Source: Chrysogorgia sp. JL179-B06 (taxonomy: Eukaryota > Cnidaria > Anthozoa > Scleralcyonacea > Chrysogorgiidae). From it: a stretch of 64,000 nucleotides of DNA. The DNA is taken from NCBI GenBank assembly GCA_035772405.1, contig JAYKKM010000374.1:682001-746000 (forward strand), given 5' to 3'. This document shows positions 41,548 through 53,164 of the stretch, piece after piece. The translations under genes were made by a program, and so were the position numbers. The notes under the pieces were generated by a model, which was given only the letters and a program-made list of their open reading frames with translations, was not told the origin of the DNA and searched no databases. Position 1 is the first letter of the stretch. Each line of letters opens with the position of its first letter.

Positions 41548-44470
41548 GCCTTAAGTACTGTTTAAACACGTGCTGCGAGTGTTTTGAACAGCTTCAAAAA
41601 CGAACCTCTTGGCACTTCCAACAATAGTGTTAATTCATTCAATTTCGAGACCTGTCAGTAATTTGACGAAAATTTGAATGTCGTTGTTTTTGCTGCAGAA
41701 GAATAAAATTCTACAACAGTCAACACTTCGCGTTTAAGAGCGGGTTCAAGAATCTTCAAAGACATAGAAATGGTTGAAATGGAACAAGTCAGGAACCTGT
41801 TTTGTCGAGAAAGGTTTTGTGCCGTTCTTTATAATACTATTTTAACGAAGAGCATACAGATAAATCAAGAGGCTTCGAAGTAGCTTTGGTTTTGACTTTA
41901 CATCTCACACCGAGGAAGGTACGCTTTCAAATTTGTCAGCAATGTTATAAAGTTATGATGTTCATGTATGTTTGTCCTGACTTATTCATTGTACATATTA
42001 TATGTCGTATCATATCGTTAGGTTTCTTGTCAGGTGGTTTTCTCTAGTAAATTCAAAAATATAGGCAGGTAGCTCATTGAAGTTTGCTTGAATATTTTTG
42101 CTTTCTCGTTGGAGTTCTCGTATTAGGATGACAATTTTATATAACATTTCATGTTCCTTAGTATTCTTTATATAAATAATACTAATGATGGTAAACTAAT
42201 TCAACCCCAAATTCCCCGGGACAAATTTCAAAACCACCCCCAGGCTTTCAAGCATGACAATATTTTATCAGATATAAAGCGCCATACACGCGTGATTGAT
42301 TTGCTTCACGTCATTGGTTACTTGCTTACGGATTCTCATTGAGGGAATTAATCTGGGATTTAATTGTTGTTCTTCGTTAAGCAATGGTCATTCGGTCATT
42401 GCCCGTGCGCAGGAGAGATAACATGCACGAGGTCTAAATTGGGAAAATTTGTGTTATTTTAACGGTAATTAAATACTTCGTATCCCTAACACTGCCGCGC
42501 TGAAAAAAACGAGAAAAGTGCCTTCAAATTGCAGGAATACACTTTCAGAGAATCAAAAATTGAATACACATGTTTTAATGCATGTCCATGTTTTAATTGT
42601 GCACCTAACCCCAAAAATGATAATGCTATGTTTGAAAGGGTACTTAAAATGATGAAGAATGGCACTAACAGTTCTTCGATATCTATTTTCGTTCTTGAGG
42701 TATTCAGTTATATGTGATATGTTAATGAGGCATAGGATGACGTCATAGCAGGCAAACAACGTTGTTGCAATTCTAAAATTTGTGTATATCTTCAAAGTTA
42801 TCCAACGAAATTACTTGAAACTTTACACGTGGATGCATACCACCAAACTAAAGAACATGCATGGTTCAAGTTATGTTGTCACCATAGTAACAGATTAGCT
42901 TCCAAACCTCTCCGTTTCCATACAGATATCTTCATTTTCTGTCGTCGCAAGCAACGTTTTCGATTTCAAACTTGGGTATTGCATTAGAAAAGTTATTGCA
43001 AAAGTTATCGAGAACTGCCAATCTCAACATGTTCTGCATTTGAGAGAATACACATTATTTTGTTTTAGAGACTAGGAGGTCTGGAAGCTAATCTGTTACT
43101 ATGGTGACAACATAACTTGAACCATGTTCTTTAGTTTGGTAGTATGCATCCACGTGCAAAGTTTCAAGTAATTTCGTTGGATAACTTTGAAGATATACAC
43201 AAATTTTCGAATGGCAACAACCTTGTATGCCTGCTTGACGTTATCATGTGCCTCATTAACATATCACATATAACTGAATACCTCAAGAACGAAAATAGAT
43301 ATCGAAGAACTTTTAGTGCCATTCTTCATCATTTTAAGTGCCCTTTCAAACATAGCATTATCATTTTTGGGGTTAGAGGCACTTTAACGAAAAAGGTGCA
43401 TGTATAATATACGAAGACCGTATATTGGCAATTTGTGTTCTTCAGAGTTATGTATTAAATATTACTCCCAAATAAGTATGTATGCTGATGACGCTGTGAC
43501 ATAATTTTTCTGGTTCCGAGCTTTGTAAGATTGAAGAGATTAAACAGAGTGGAATGGGTAATAGACAACAGGATGGTATTAAAGGTTCTTGTGTTTGGCA
43601 TCAAAAGCTTGCAAGTGTGTCATCTTTTAATGTTAAGATGCACAGTAAGGCCATTGAACGGGTTTCAAAATTTAATTTCTTCTACCAAAAGGGAAAGCGC
43701 GAACGGACCAAAAGTCCAATACGGGGCGCCGCCCTCTTAGATTAAAATATATACATGTAAAATATGTTCTATGTCATAGAGACTCTATGACAGGGACAGT
43801 AACGTACCAGTGTCCAGGTGCACGGCCAATCTATATCAAAAGTAGAAACAACTACACTAGATAGTATCTGTCTTACAAAGTTCTTAATTGACATAGAACT
43901 GGTGAAACTACTTGGATTGGCTGCAGACAAAGTTCCATAATTTGACTACGCGGTTAAAATATGAGGCTTGGAAAGTTCTTGTTTTACAAAGTGGAGTTTT
44001 AAGGTTGGCAAGGTTTTGGCTCAGCCTGGTGTGGCCTTGAGAAACAAACACGTAACAAATTCGTGGACATTTAAGTTAGTATGCCCATGTTAGCACAATG
44101 GAAGTAAGGCTCTTGTGTTTGGAACCAAACAAAAGCTTGCAAGTGCAGTGTCATCTTTTAATAAGATACATTTATGAGTATAAGGCCATATTGAACGGGT
44201 TTCAAAGAGTAACATTAGATGAGAATCTCATTTGAAAGGAGCATGTTGATGTAGTGTGTAGTAAGGCAAACAAATGCCTAGGTTTGCTCACTCGAATCAG
44301 GTCATGTCTTACACTTAAGGCATCCAAGTGTGTTGGTGTATTTTCCTTCACCATAAATCCTTAGAACATGTAGTTTGATCGAGTGAAATGCCAAATATTA
44401 CCTATAATATACCCAGAATCTTATCTCGGCATTACCACCACTATATATGTAGAACTCGTAACTGGCTCTC
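41548..44470. repeat. Segmental duplication, unit 2 (partner 20492-23630)
   Basis: Same order as unit 1 including the 750-bp foldback (here 42592-43386), but without the MITE at 23014-23390 and without the LINE. The join at 44470 reads directly into the SINE head. Confidence 0.9.
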
Positions 44471-44476
44471 GGCAAC

Positions 44477-44550
44477 GACTTCCGTAGCTCAGTAGTCAGA
44501 GCACTGAACTAGCATCGCAGGGTCGCGGGTTCAATTCCAGCCGGAAGGCC
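44477..44550 (+). repeat. tRNA-Ala-like SINE head, unit 2 copy
   Basis: Uninterrupted 'ctctcggcaacgacttccg' shows the pre-insertion state of the LINE site in unit 1. The tail and LINE C-terminal scrap (to 44845) follow as in unit 1. Confidence 0.75.
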
Positions 44551-44939
44551 TTAATGAAGTTGCATTTTTCGCAACTGGTCCCGGTTTGGTCTTAAAATGT
44601 ATATATTCCAACACTCGAAATTTTCCTTAACCATAAATCCTTAGAACAAGCGTGTTTATGACTGTTTGATTCTGCAGATAGTACTCTCACTTATGCAGAT
44701 ACTGCATGGGTTGAACTCTCAGTCGCGTGTAGCGACAATTTACAGAAACTGCTAAATTGAGCAGCTCGTATTATAGTGAGACGAGACAGATCACGCGCGA
44801 GGCTTCGCGCGAGACATTTTGGGATGGTCTGATTTAAAGACAACCTCGTTCCCAGGGCCTTTTTGAAATTGGGAGGGCGGGAAAAGGCCCTGGCATCGGC
44901 TGGTCCATTCTGTGTTGTCATTGGTTGATTGATTTTCTT

Positions 44940-45345
44940 AAATATTCCTCGTAAACATAATTAATGCAAAGTTTTCGATTGTTTGGTCATAATCAAGAAT
45001 TCGTGCTTCACATTAGTTTTGGTCCGTTCATGACATGATAGAGTTGTGCACAACAGACTTAATCTCATCATGAACCGCCGGGATGAACGTAGCAAACATC
45101 TGAATGTCATCAGCGTGTAAGTGAAACGACATGTCATGCTTTTTGAGAATGTCACCAATAGGTGCAGTGTAAAGTAGATACAGAAGTGGACCAAGAACAG
45201 AGCCCTGCATGCACTCCATAGTCAAGATCTTTCGCAGCTGATCGGTCATCAATGTAGACATCACATGTTAGTAACATAGCCATGTTGTAGGTTAGTAGCA
45301 AATCGGATTCTGCCCCAATGTACTCAATTCCTTCCATAATCTTAC
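44940..45345 (-). pseudogene. Non-LTR reverse transcriptase fragment
   Basis: Minus strand: MQGSVLGPLLYLLYTAPIGD and FHLHADDIQMF (catalytic box with His for the usual Tyr), and in other frames DVYIDDRS upstream and 'RTKTNVKHEFLIM' downstream. At least two frame breaks. This piece is absent from unit 1. Confidence 0.7.
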
Positions 45346-46600
45346 CTGGAAGATCCCTTTCACTGAATGGCTAAAGAGCATCATATTACTATCTGATGTA
45401 ACTGAGTTCGCATGATTTTAAGTTCCAAGTATATGATTGTCATTTGATAGTTTTCTCTTTGCATAGCCAGTTCATTTGCAATGGGCATAAGAATCTGGTC
45501 GTAACTTTCATAGGCAGATGGTTACTCAATCGTAATACAATTTGAACATCGCCATTCAATAGATTTGTGTGGAACAGTGTGAATTCATATCATCGATGGG
45601 CTCGTGTGTTTGTCCATGTCGATCTATGGTCGAAGTCGTCGAACAAACTATCTGAAGTCGTCCACTCGTCGCCGGGCCCAGTGCCCAGACCGCGTCTGTC
45701 GATAACAAATCCCGAAAGGCCGGTTTGTCGTACGTAGATTTTGAACATTATCTCGGTCAATATTTACTCGATTTCAATTCTGAAAACAGTTTTGGAATTA
45801 CCAAGTCTAAATACATAACATACGTGTCTATATATATTACGAGAACGTACATACCCTTTCGTAAAAACGGTTTATGTACTTAGAAATTAGTCGGCGATCA
45901 GGCACGCGATTCGTCGCCGTATTATTTTGAACGTTATCGCGATCAATATTTAACCGTTGGAAACAGTTTTGGAATTAGCTAGTCTAAATACATAACATAC
46001 GTGTCTATTATATTATGAGAACGTGCCGCATCGCGTTGTCTTCAAACGGATCACCCAAGACGACTTTTTACTTCCTTATATAAGAGATGACCTACCATTT
46101 TATATATATATATATATATATAGAAACTATCGGTGAGAAATGGATCCCGCGAGATTATTCGTCGCTGCGAGATTATCACCCTCGCTTCGTTCTTTCGAGG
46201 AGATAATGACGTCATCATTTATTCGAGAAAGTTAGGCTCCGTACGCCTATGACAGGCAGATTGCAATGGCAACTGTGAAGAGAGAAAGACACTACAAAGT
46301 ATTCTGGAGCTAGGTAATTGTAGCCAGCTGTTTACTGCCAAGACTTCGACGGCCATTTGATATTCGTTTTATTCACCGTTTGGTTTGTAATACCATTATG
46401 AATAACAAATTATTTTTTTACGTTTGGCAGTGTTAGATGCATTTCACAAGAGGGAAATTCAAAAAATGTCGCGAGAGATAACCCGGGTCCCCTAATTAAA
46501 CTCGAGTCTTCAGCGTTCGCGTTAGCCCCCCTGTAATCTAAAAAACGCTCAATAAGGAGAGAGATAATTGTGAATATTACATGATTGAGTCGTTTTCCTT
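45346..46600. other. Gap: repeat R copy and upstream region of the orphan exon
   Basis: 45346-45650 shows nothing recognisable. From 45655 it parallels unit 1 (28130 onward): repeat R minus at 45690-45900, a half copy to 46030 and a short AT tract at 46100-46120. No gene. Confidence 0.5.
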
Positions 46601-46611
46601 TGATGTACGAC

Positions 46612-46818
46612 GGGATGTATACAGCATACAACCCTATGAATATTTATTAGATAAGAAATGAAGAAAAAACTAGGAAAATCTTTGTCGAGGTGGAAAAATG
46701 GATAAAACTTTGTGAGAAAACCTCCACAATCATGAAAAAAGTCAGTTATTATACCTCGAACGTCGGGATGTACGCGATAGTACAGCGTCGACTGGGTTGT
46801 ATATATAGCATACATCCC
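46612..46818. mobile_element. MITE unique to unit 2
   Basis: Termini 'gggatgtatacagcatacaa' and inverted 'gtatatatagcatacatccc'. Unit 1 lacks it at the matching place (about 29050-29080). Confidence 0.65.
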
Positions 46819-47087
46819 TCGTTCTCGGTAATTAACTCTTACTTATTTGTATGATTGTGTTTTCCGCCAACTGTGCTATTATTTTTATGGTAATAGTGAA
46901 GAAGGAAAGACTCAATAAAGACACTCTAAAACCAGGTAATTGTTATACCATCTGTTTATTTCGAAGGCTTAATAACATGTAGACGACGCTGGAAAGCACT
47001 AGGACACGAATGAATAACAACCAAAACAGCTGAATCTTTCTCGTTAAAGCAACAAACAACATATCTGATTGGCGACTGTGACTAAAG

Positions 47088-47526
47088 ATGGAGGATACTG
47101 AACTTACTTGTTATGATGTAAAGGACATCGATAAAGAAGTTCAACCCTTACCACCACCACTTCCAAAGAGAGAAAATATTCCAGCGTCAATTATCGAGGT
47201 TAATCCTCCCGGAAGAATACCTCCTCTTCAAACGCTAACCGTTATCACCAACAGCTGCAAACGATATATTCGAAACTCCACATCAAGAAAACAGGTGGTA
47301 CTGGCTATAGCAGTCGGCATTTTGGCCATTTTGTTAACGGTGTTTGTGACGTTGTATTTTGCGACCGAAGGTAAAGTCAAACCTTGTGATTGTCAGAATG
47401 GTCTTGCAAATAAAGAAAATGCAAGTTGCATTAACGTCAAGAAGAAACCTTGTGTTTACAAAAACTGCAGCCTTGTGAGCAACTGCAGTAAATTCAACAT
47501 CAGCACAATTACTGGGAAAAATACAA
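47088..47526 (+). pseudogene. Orphan copy of the FReD membrane-anchor exon
   Basis: Encodes the same tail-anchor-stalk segment as genes B and C, open for 146 codons. The tail reads LTCYDV: Tyr and Cys are swapped against LIYCEV/LNYCDV, so the ITIM-like pattern is lost. The SH3-type LPPPLPKR and a transmembrane helix (VVLAIAVGILAILLTVFV) remain. The donor is CAA|GTTAGC instead of CAG|GTTAGC. No FReD exons follow before gene C's own first exon at 57738; paralog similarity ends near 47880. It is either a dead partial duplicate or an alternative first exon splicing 13 kb to 60770, which would be in phase. Confidence 0.7.
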
Positions 47527-48530
47527 GTTAGCATATAGACTTTTTAAAAGTCCTCAGGACTCAGCCCTTTGCTTTTTTATACTCGCGCTTTGAGGAAAAC
47601 TCAAGAGTGGACGACTTGCATACATGCGAGTCTTGATAATCATGTCAGAGAGGTCTGTAATGCTGAGGAAAGTAACGTACTCTCCTGAGGTTTTCAAGGT
47701 TATTAAAGAACCCGCTATACTACTTCGCTTTTGGCTCATCTCGTTAAATATTTTACAAGGGCTTACACGCATTGCTTGGCCGCTCTGTCGTTCATATTCA
47801 TTGTTGTCGAGGCTATCATTTTTACCAATATATCTCAGTAGGATATGTATTACTCATAACTCGCGTTTAGACCGTCTATATACAGTACTGCCTAGAAATA
47901 ACCTAACAGAAACCGCGGTTAACCGGGGTTCATCCGCGGGTCATCCGCGGTTCAACCTGAGTTCATCTCCGGTTCAACCGAAGTCGATCCTCGGTTGATC
48001 CGCGGTCGAACCTCGGTCGGTCCGCGGTTCAACCTCGCGTAACCTAACCGCAATATTAACCGCAATCGTATTTCGGAATATGTCGTTTATTTCCGAAGTT
48101 TGGCGTCGTTTGACACATGGTTTAAGTTCTGTTGCAGTTCGAAGAAATGGGAAAATTGTCAAAATTAATATGCTAGCTAAGTTACGGCAGCGATGTAGAA
48201 TATTACTTATTTCAGAATATAATATCGCTTGCTATGAATTTGATAATATCGTTTGGGAGAACTTGTGGCAACTTAAAATAAATACTTGTGCATTATCACA
48301 GGGAGCCGTACCCTGGGTGCCAGAGGTTCTTCTGGCACCCAGGGTATGGCCTTCCTCGCCACTACAAAATACTGAAAGCTCGAGAAAACGCTTGTTATCG
48401 TGTGGGGTATATACGTCTGGTTCAATGCTAAACACATTGAAAATTGATCATCTTAACGCTGATCTTATCATTTCATAGTATTGACCTTATCTTAACGGTG
48501 ACCTTATCATTTGACGCAGACATGGACGCG
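47527..48530. other. Gap after the orphan exon: GC-rich short repeat and hairpin
   Basis: To 47880 it matches the FReD B intron start. 47920-48050 holds about ten imperfect copies of 'ccgcggttcaacc'. 48309-48346 is a perfect 16-bp hairpin with a 6-base loop (arm 'taccctgggtgccaga'). An open frame at 48080-48478 shows no family resemblance. Confidence 0.6.
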
Positions 48531-48539
48531 GACGCCGAG

Positions 48540-48887
48540 GCAAATTTCGAAACCGTAGACGGTCGGACACCTCATTGACGGTTGGACACCTCATTGACGG
48601 TTGGACACCTCCGGTGGAGGCTATTTCAGAGTACGGTAGAGCACCAAACCCAACCCCAACACAACAAAGATCCCAACCAGGGTTGCCAGCAGATCTGAGC
48701 CCGAAGTAGCCAAATTCAAGATCAAAAGAAGCCAAAAAAAGCCAAACTCAAACCCAATCTCCTACCTAGAGGATCGAGAAATTTTGATGAAATCTATATA
48801 AAAGGAAAATAACTTTATTATTTGACAACATTTCGATATTTTACACTCTTAATGAGGTGTCCGACCGTCTACGGTTTCGAAATTGGC
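48540..48887. mobile_element. MITE with 37-bp TIRs and 9-bp target duplication
   Basis: TIRs 48540-48576 and 48851-48887 begin GCAAATTTCG and GCCAATTTCG and match with one mismatch. GACGCCGAG is duplicated at 48531-48539 and 48888-48896. Two extra copies of 'gacggttggacacctcatt' sit inside the left TIR. A 9-bp duplication points to the Mutator-like group. Confidence 0.85.
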
Positions 48888-49248
48888 GACGCCGAGGGTA
48901 TAGCAATAGCTCTTCTGCACAACGTGCAGGATATATACGACGAGGCGATTGGGCCGCGCTGGCTGATTGCCGAATAATTTCTAAGTACATAAACCGTTTT
49001 TACGAATGGTATGCACGTTCTCGTAATATAAGAGGACCCACGATTGGAGTCCAATCGACAAATGAGAAACCAACGGTTACGAATCGATCCATTCGATAAG
49101 CGTTATCGAGTCGGAGAAAGTATTGTCGGATGGATCCAATGAATGTAATTGTTCACCAAATGTCTAATGGGTGTGTCATAGACTAGTTAATAATTAACAG
49201 TTGTTCAAGGTCACGTGACTCAATAAAATAATGCAGTGGCAAATAGAA

Positions 49249-52200
49249 CGGATGCAATGGATCGAATCGACAAAGGTGGAATTACCGTTGGACAAATATT
49301 TGTCGAACGAGAGTCGGACATGGAAGGGTGTGTTAGAAACATTAGCGAGTGTCTAATCGATCGAATCGATCGAATCGACAAAGTTGGTTACCGTTGGACA
49401 AATATTTGTCGGATGAGAGTCGGACATGGAAGGGTGTGTTAGAAACATTAGCGAGTGTGTAATCGATCGAATCGATCGAATCGACAAAGGTGGTTACCGT
49501 TGGACAAATATTTGTCGAACGAGAGTCGGACATGGAAGGGTGTGTTAGAAACATCAGCGAGTGTCTAATGGATCGAATGGATCGAATCGATCGAATCGAC
49601 AAAGGTCGTTACCGTTGGACAAATATTTGTCGGATGAAAGTCGGACATACAAGGGTGTGTTAGAAACATTAGCGAGTGTCTAATCGATCGAATCGATCGA
49701 ATGGACAAAGGTGGTTACCGTTGGAGAAATATTTGTCGAACGAGAGTCGGACATACAAGGGTGTGTTAGAAACATTAGCGAGTGTCTAATGGATCGAATC
49801 GATCGAATGGATGGACAAAGGTGGTTACCGTTGGACAAATATTTGTCGAACGAGAGTCGGACATGGAAGGGTGTGTTAGAAACATTAGCGAGTGTCTAAT
49901 GGATCGAATCGATCGAATGGATGGACAAAGGTGGTTACCGTTTGACAAATATTTGTCGAACGAGAGTCGGACATGCAAGGATGTGTTAGAAACATTAGCG
50001 AGTGTCTAATGGATCGAATCGATCGAATGGACAAAGGTGGTTACCGTTGGAGAAATATTTGTCGAACGAGAGTCGGACATGCAAGGATGTGTTAGAAATA
50101 TTAGCGAGTGTCTGATGGATCGAATCGATCGAATCGATCGAATGGACAAAGGTGGTTACCGTTGGACAAGTATTTGTCGAACGAGAGTCGGACATGGAAG
50201 GGTGTGTTAGAAACATTAGCGAGTGTCTAATGATCGAATGGATCGAATGGATCGAATCGATCGAATCGATCGAATCGATCGAATGGACAAAGGTGGAATT
50301 ACCGTTGGACAAATATTTGTCGAACGAGAGTCGGACATGGAAGGGTGTGTTAGAAACATTAGCGAGTGTCTAATGGATCGAATCGATCGAATCGACAAAG
50401 GTCGTTACCGTTGGACAAATATTTGTCGGATGAGAGTCGGACATACAAGGGTGTGTTAGAAACATTAGCGAGTGTCTAATCGATCGAATCGATCGAATGG
50501 ACAAAGGTGGTTACCGTTGGAGAAATATTTGTCGAACGAGAGTCGGACATGGAAAGGTGTGTTAGAAACATTAGCGAGTGTCTAATCGATCGAATCGATC
50601 GAATCGACAAAGGTGGTTACCGTTGGACAAATATTTGTCGAACGAGAGTCGGACATGGAAGGGTGTGTTAGAAACATTAGCGAGTGTCTAATGGATCGAA
50701 TCGATCGAATCGATCGAATCGATCGAATCGACAAAGGTCGTTACCGTTGGACAAATATTTGTCGGATGAGAGTCGGACATACAAGGGTGTGTTAGAAACA
50801 TTAGCGAGTGTCTAATCGATCGAATCGATCGAATGGACAAAGGTGGTTACCGTTGGAGAAATATTTGTCGAACGAGAGTCGGACATACAAGGGTGTGTTA
50901 GAAACATTAGCGAGTGTCTAATCGATCGAATCGATCGAATCGACAAAGGTGGTTACCGTTAGACAAATATTTGTCGAACGAGAGTCGGACATACAAGGGT
51001 GTGTTAGAAACATTAGCGAGTGTCTAATGGATCGAATCGATCGAATGGATCGAATGGACAAAGGTGGTTACCGTTGGACAAATATTTGTCGAACGAGAGT
51101 CGGACATGGAAGGGTGTGTTGGAAACATTAGCGAGTGTCTAATGGATCGAATCGATCGAATCGATCGAATTGACAAAGGTGGTTACCGTTGGACAAATAT
51201 TTGTCGAACGAGAGTAGGACATGCAAGGGTGTGTTAGAAACATTAGCGAGTGTCTAATGGATCTAATGGATCGAATCGATCGAATGGACAAAGGTGGTTA
51301 CCGTTGGACAAATATTTGTCGAACGAGAGTCGGAAATGCAAGGGTGTGTTAGAAACATTAGCGAGGGTCGAATCGATCGAATGGAAAAAGGTGGTTACCG
51401 TTGGACAAATATTTGTCGAACGAGAATCGCACATCCAAGGGTGTGTTAGAAACATTAGCGAGTGTCTAATGGATCGAATCGATCGAATGGACAAAGGTGG
51501 TTACCGTTTGACAAATATTTGTCGAACGAGAGTCGGACATCCAAGGGTGTGTTAGAAACATTAGCGAGTGTCTAATGGATCGAATCGATCGAATCGATCG
51601 AATGGACAAAGGTGGTTACCGTTTGACAAATATTTGTCGAACGAGAGTCGGACATCCAAGGGTGTGTTAGAAACATTAGCGAGTGTCTAATGGATCGAAT
51701 CGATCGAATCGATCGAATGGACAAAGGTGGAATTACCGTTGGACAAATATTTGTCGAACGAGAGTCGGACATGCAGGGGCGTGTTAAAAACATTAGCGAG
51801 TGCACTAATGGATCGAATCGATCGAATCGATCGAAAGGACAAAGGTGGTTACCGTTGGACAAATATTTGTCGAACGAGAGTCGGACATGCAAGGGTGTGT
51901 TAGAAACATTAGCGAGTGTCTAATGGATCGAATCGATCGAATCGATCGAATGGACAAAGGTGGTTACCGTTGGACAAATATTTGTCGAACGAGAGTCGGA
52001 CATGGAAGGGTGTTAGAAACATTAACGAGTCCCTAATGGATCGAATCGATCGAATGGACAAAGGTGGAATTACCGTTGGACAAATATTTGTTGAACGAGA
52101 GTCGGACATGCAGGGGCGTGTTAGAAACATTAGCGAGTGTCTAATGGATCGAATCGATCGAATGGATCGAATCGATCGAATGGACAAAGGTGATTACCGT

Positions 52201-53012
52201 TGGACAAATATTTGTCGGACGAGAGTCGGACATACAAGGGTGTGTTAGAAAAATTAGCGAGTGTCTAATGGATCGAATCGCTCGAATGGACAAAGGTGGT
52301 TACCGTTGGACAAATATGTGTCGAACGAGAGTCGGACATGCAAGGGTGTGTTTTAAACATTAGCGAGTGTCTAATGGATCGAATCGATCGAATCGATCGA
52401 ATGGACAAAGGTGGTTACCATTGAACAAATATTTGTCGAACGAGAGTCGGACATGCAAGGGTGTGTTAGAAACATTAGCGAGTGTCTAATGGATCGAATC
52501 GATCCAATCGACAAAGGTGGTTACCGTTGGACAAATATTTGTCGAACGAGAGTCGGAAATGGAAGGGTGTGTTAGAAGCATTAGCGAGTGTCTATTGGAT
52601 CGAATCGATCGAACGGACAAAGGTGGTTACCGTTGTACTAATATTTGTAGAACGAGAGTCGGACATGCAAGGGTGTGTTAGAAGCATTAGCGAGTGTCTA
52701 ATGAATCGAATCGATCGAATCGATCGAATGGACAAAGGTGGTTACCGTTGGACAAATATTTGTCGAACGAGAGTCGGACATCCAAGGGTGTGTTAGAAAC
52801 ATTAGCGAGTGTCTAATGGATCGAATCGATCGAATGGACAAAGGTGGTTACCGTTGGACAAATATTTGTCGAAGGAGAGTCGGACATACAAGGGTGTGTT
52901 AGAAACATTAGCGAGTGTCTAATGGATCGAATCGATCGAATCGATCGAAGCGATCGAATGCACAAAGGTGGTTACCGTTGGACAAATATTTGTCGAACGA
53001 GAGTCGGACATG
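49249..53012. repeat. Nested minisatellite: about 88-bp core plus a variable 9-mer
   Basis: About 34 units. The core includes 'ccgttggacaaatatttgtc' and 'gtgttagaaacattagcgag'. Between cores, the 9-mer GATCGAATC (or GATCGAATG) occurs one to five times, so unit length varies around 105-125 bp. Repeated open frames rich in Asp-Arg-Ile are artefacts of the 9-mer. Confidence 0.97.
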
Positions 53013-53158
53013 TCCATATAAACGCAACATCCCGGAGTACGTTTACACCGCAATAAGTGTCAACAAGACAGTTTTCTACATTACACCTCGTGGTGTAGAA
53101 GTACAAGTTACGAGTGTTAAGTTATACACTTGAAGGGTGTTAGCTTTCATTTTACACC
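53013..53158. other. Short flank between minisatellite and TIR element
   Basis: Starts with a scrap of the 13132-13515 MITE family. 53085-53100 has the small palindrome 'acacctcgtggtgt'. Confidence 0.4.
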
Positions 53159-53164
53159 TAATCG

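Noticed and set aside
48080..48478. 132-codon open frame as a gene
   Set aside because: Contains the 16-bp hairpin, has no recognised domain and no splice partners.
49342..53133. Repeated open frames rich in Asp-Arg-Ile and 'VGQIFVERESD'
   Set aside because: They follow the 9-mer and core of the minisatellite on both strands and change frame unit to unit.
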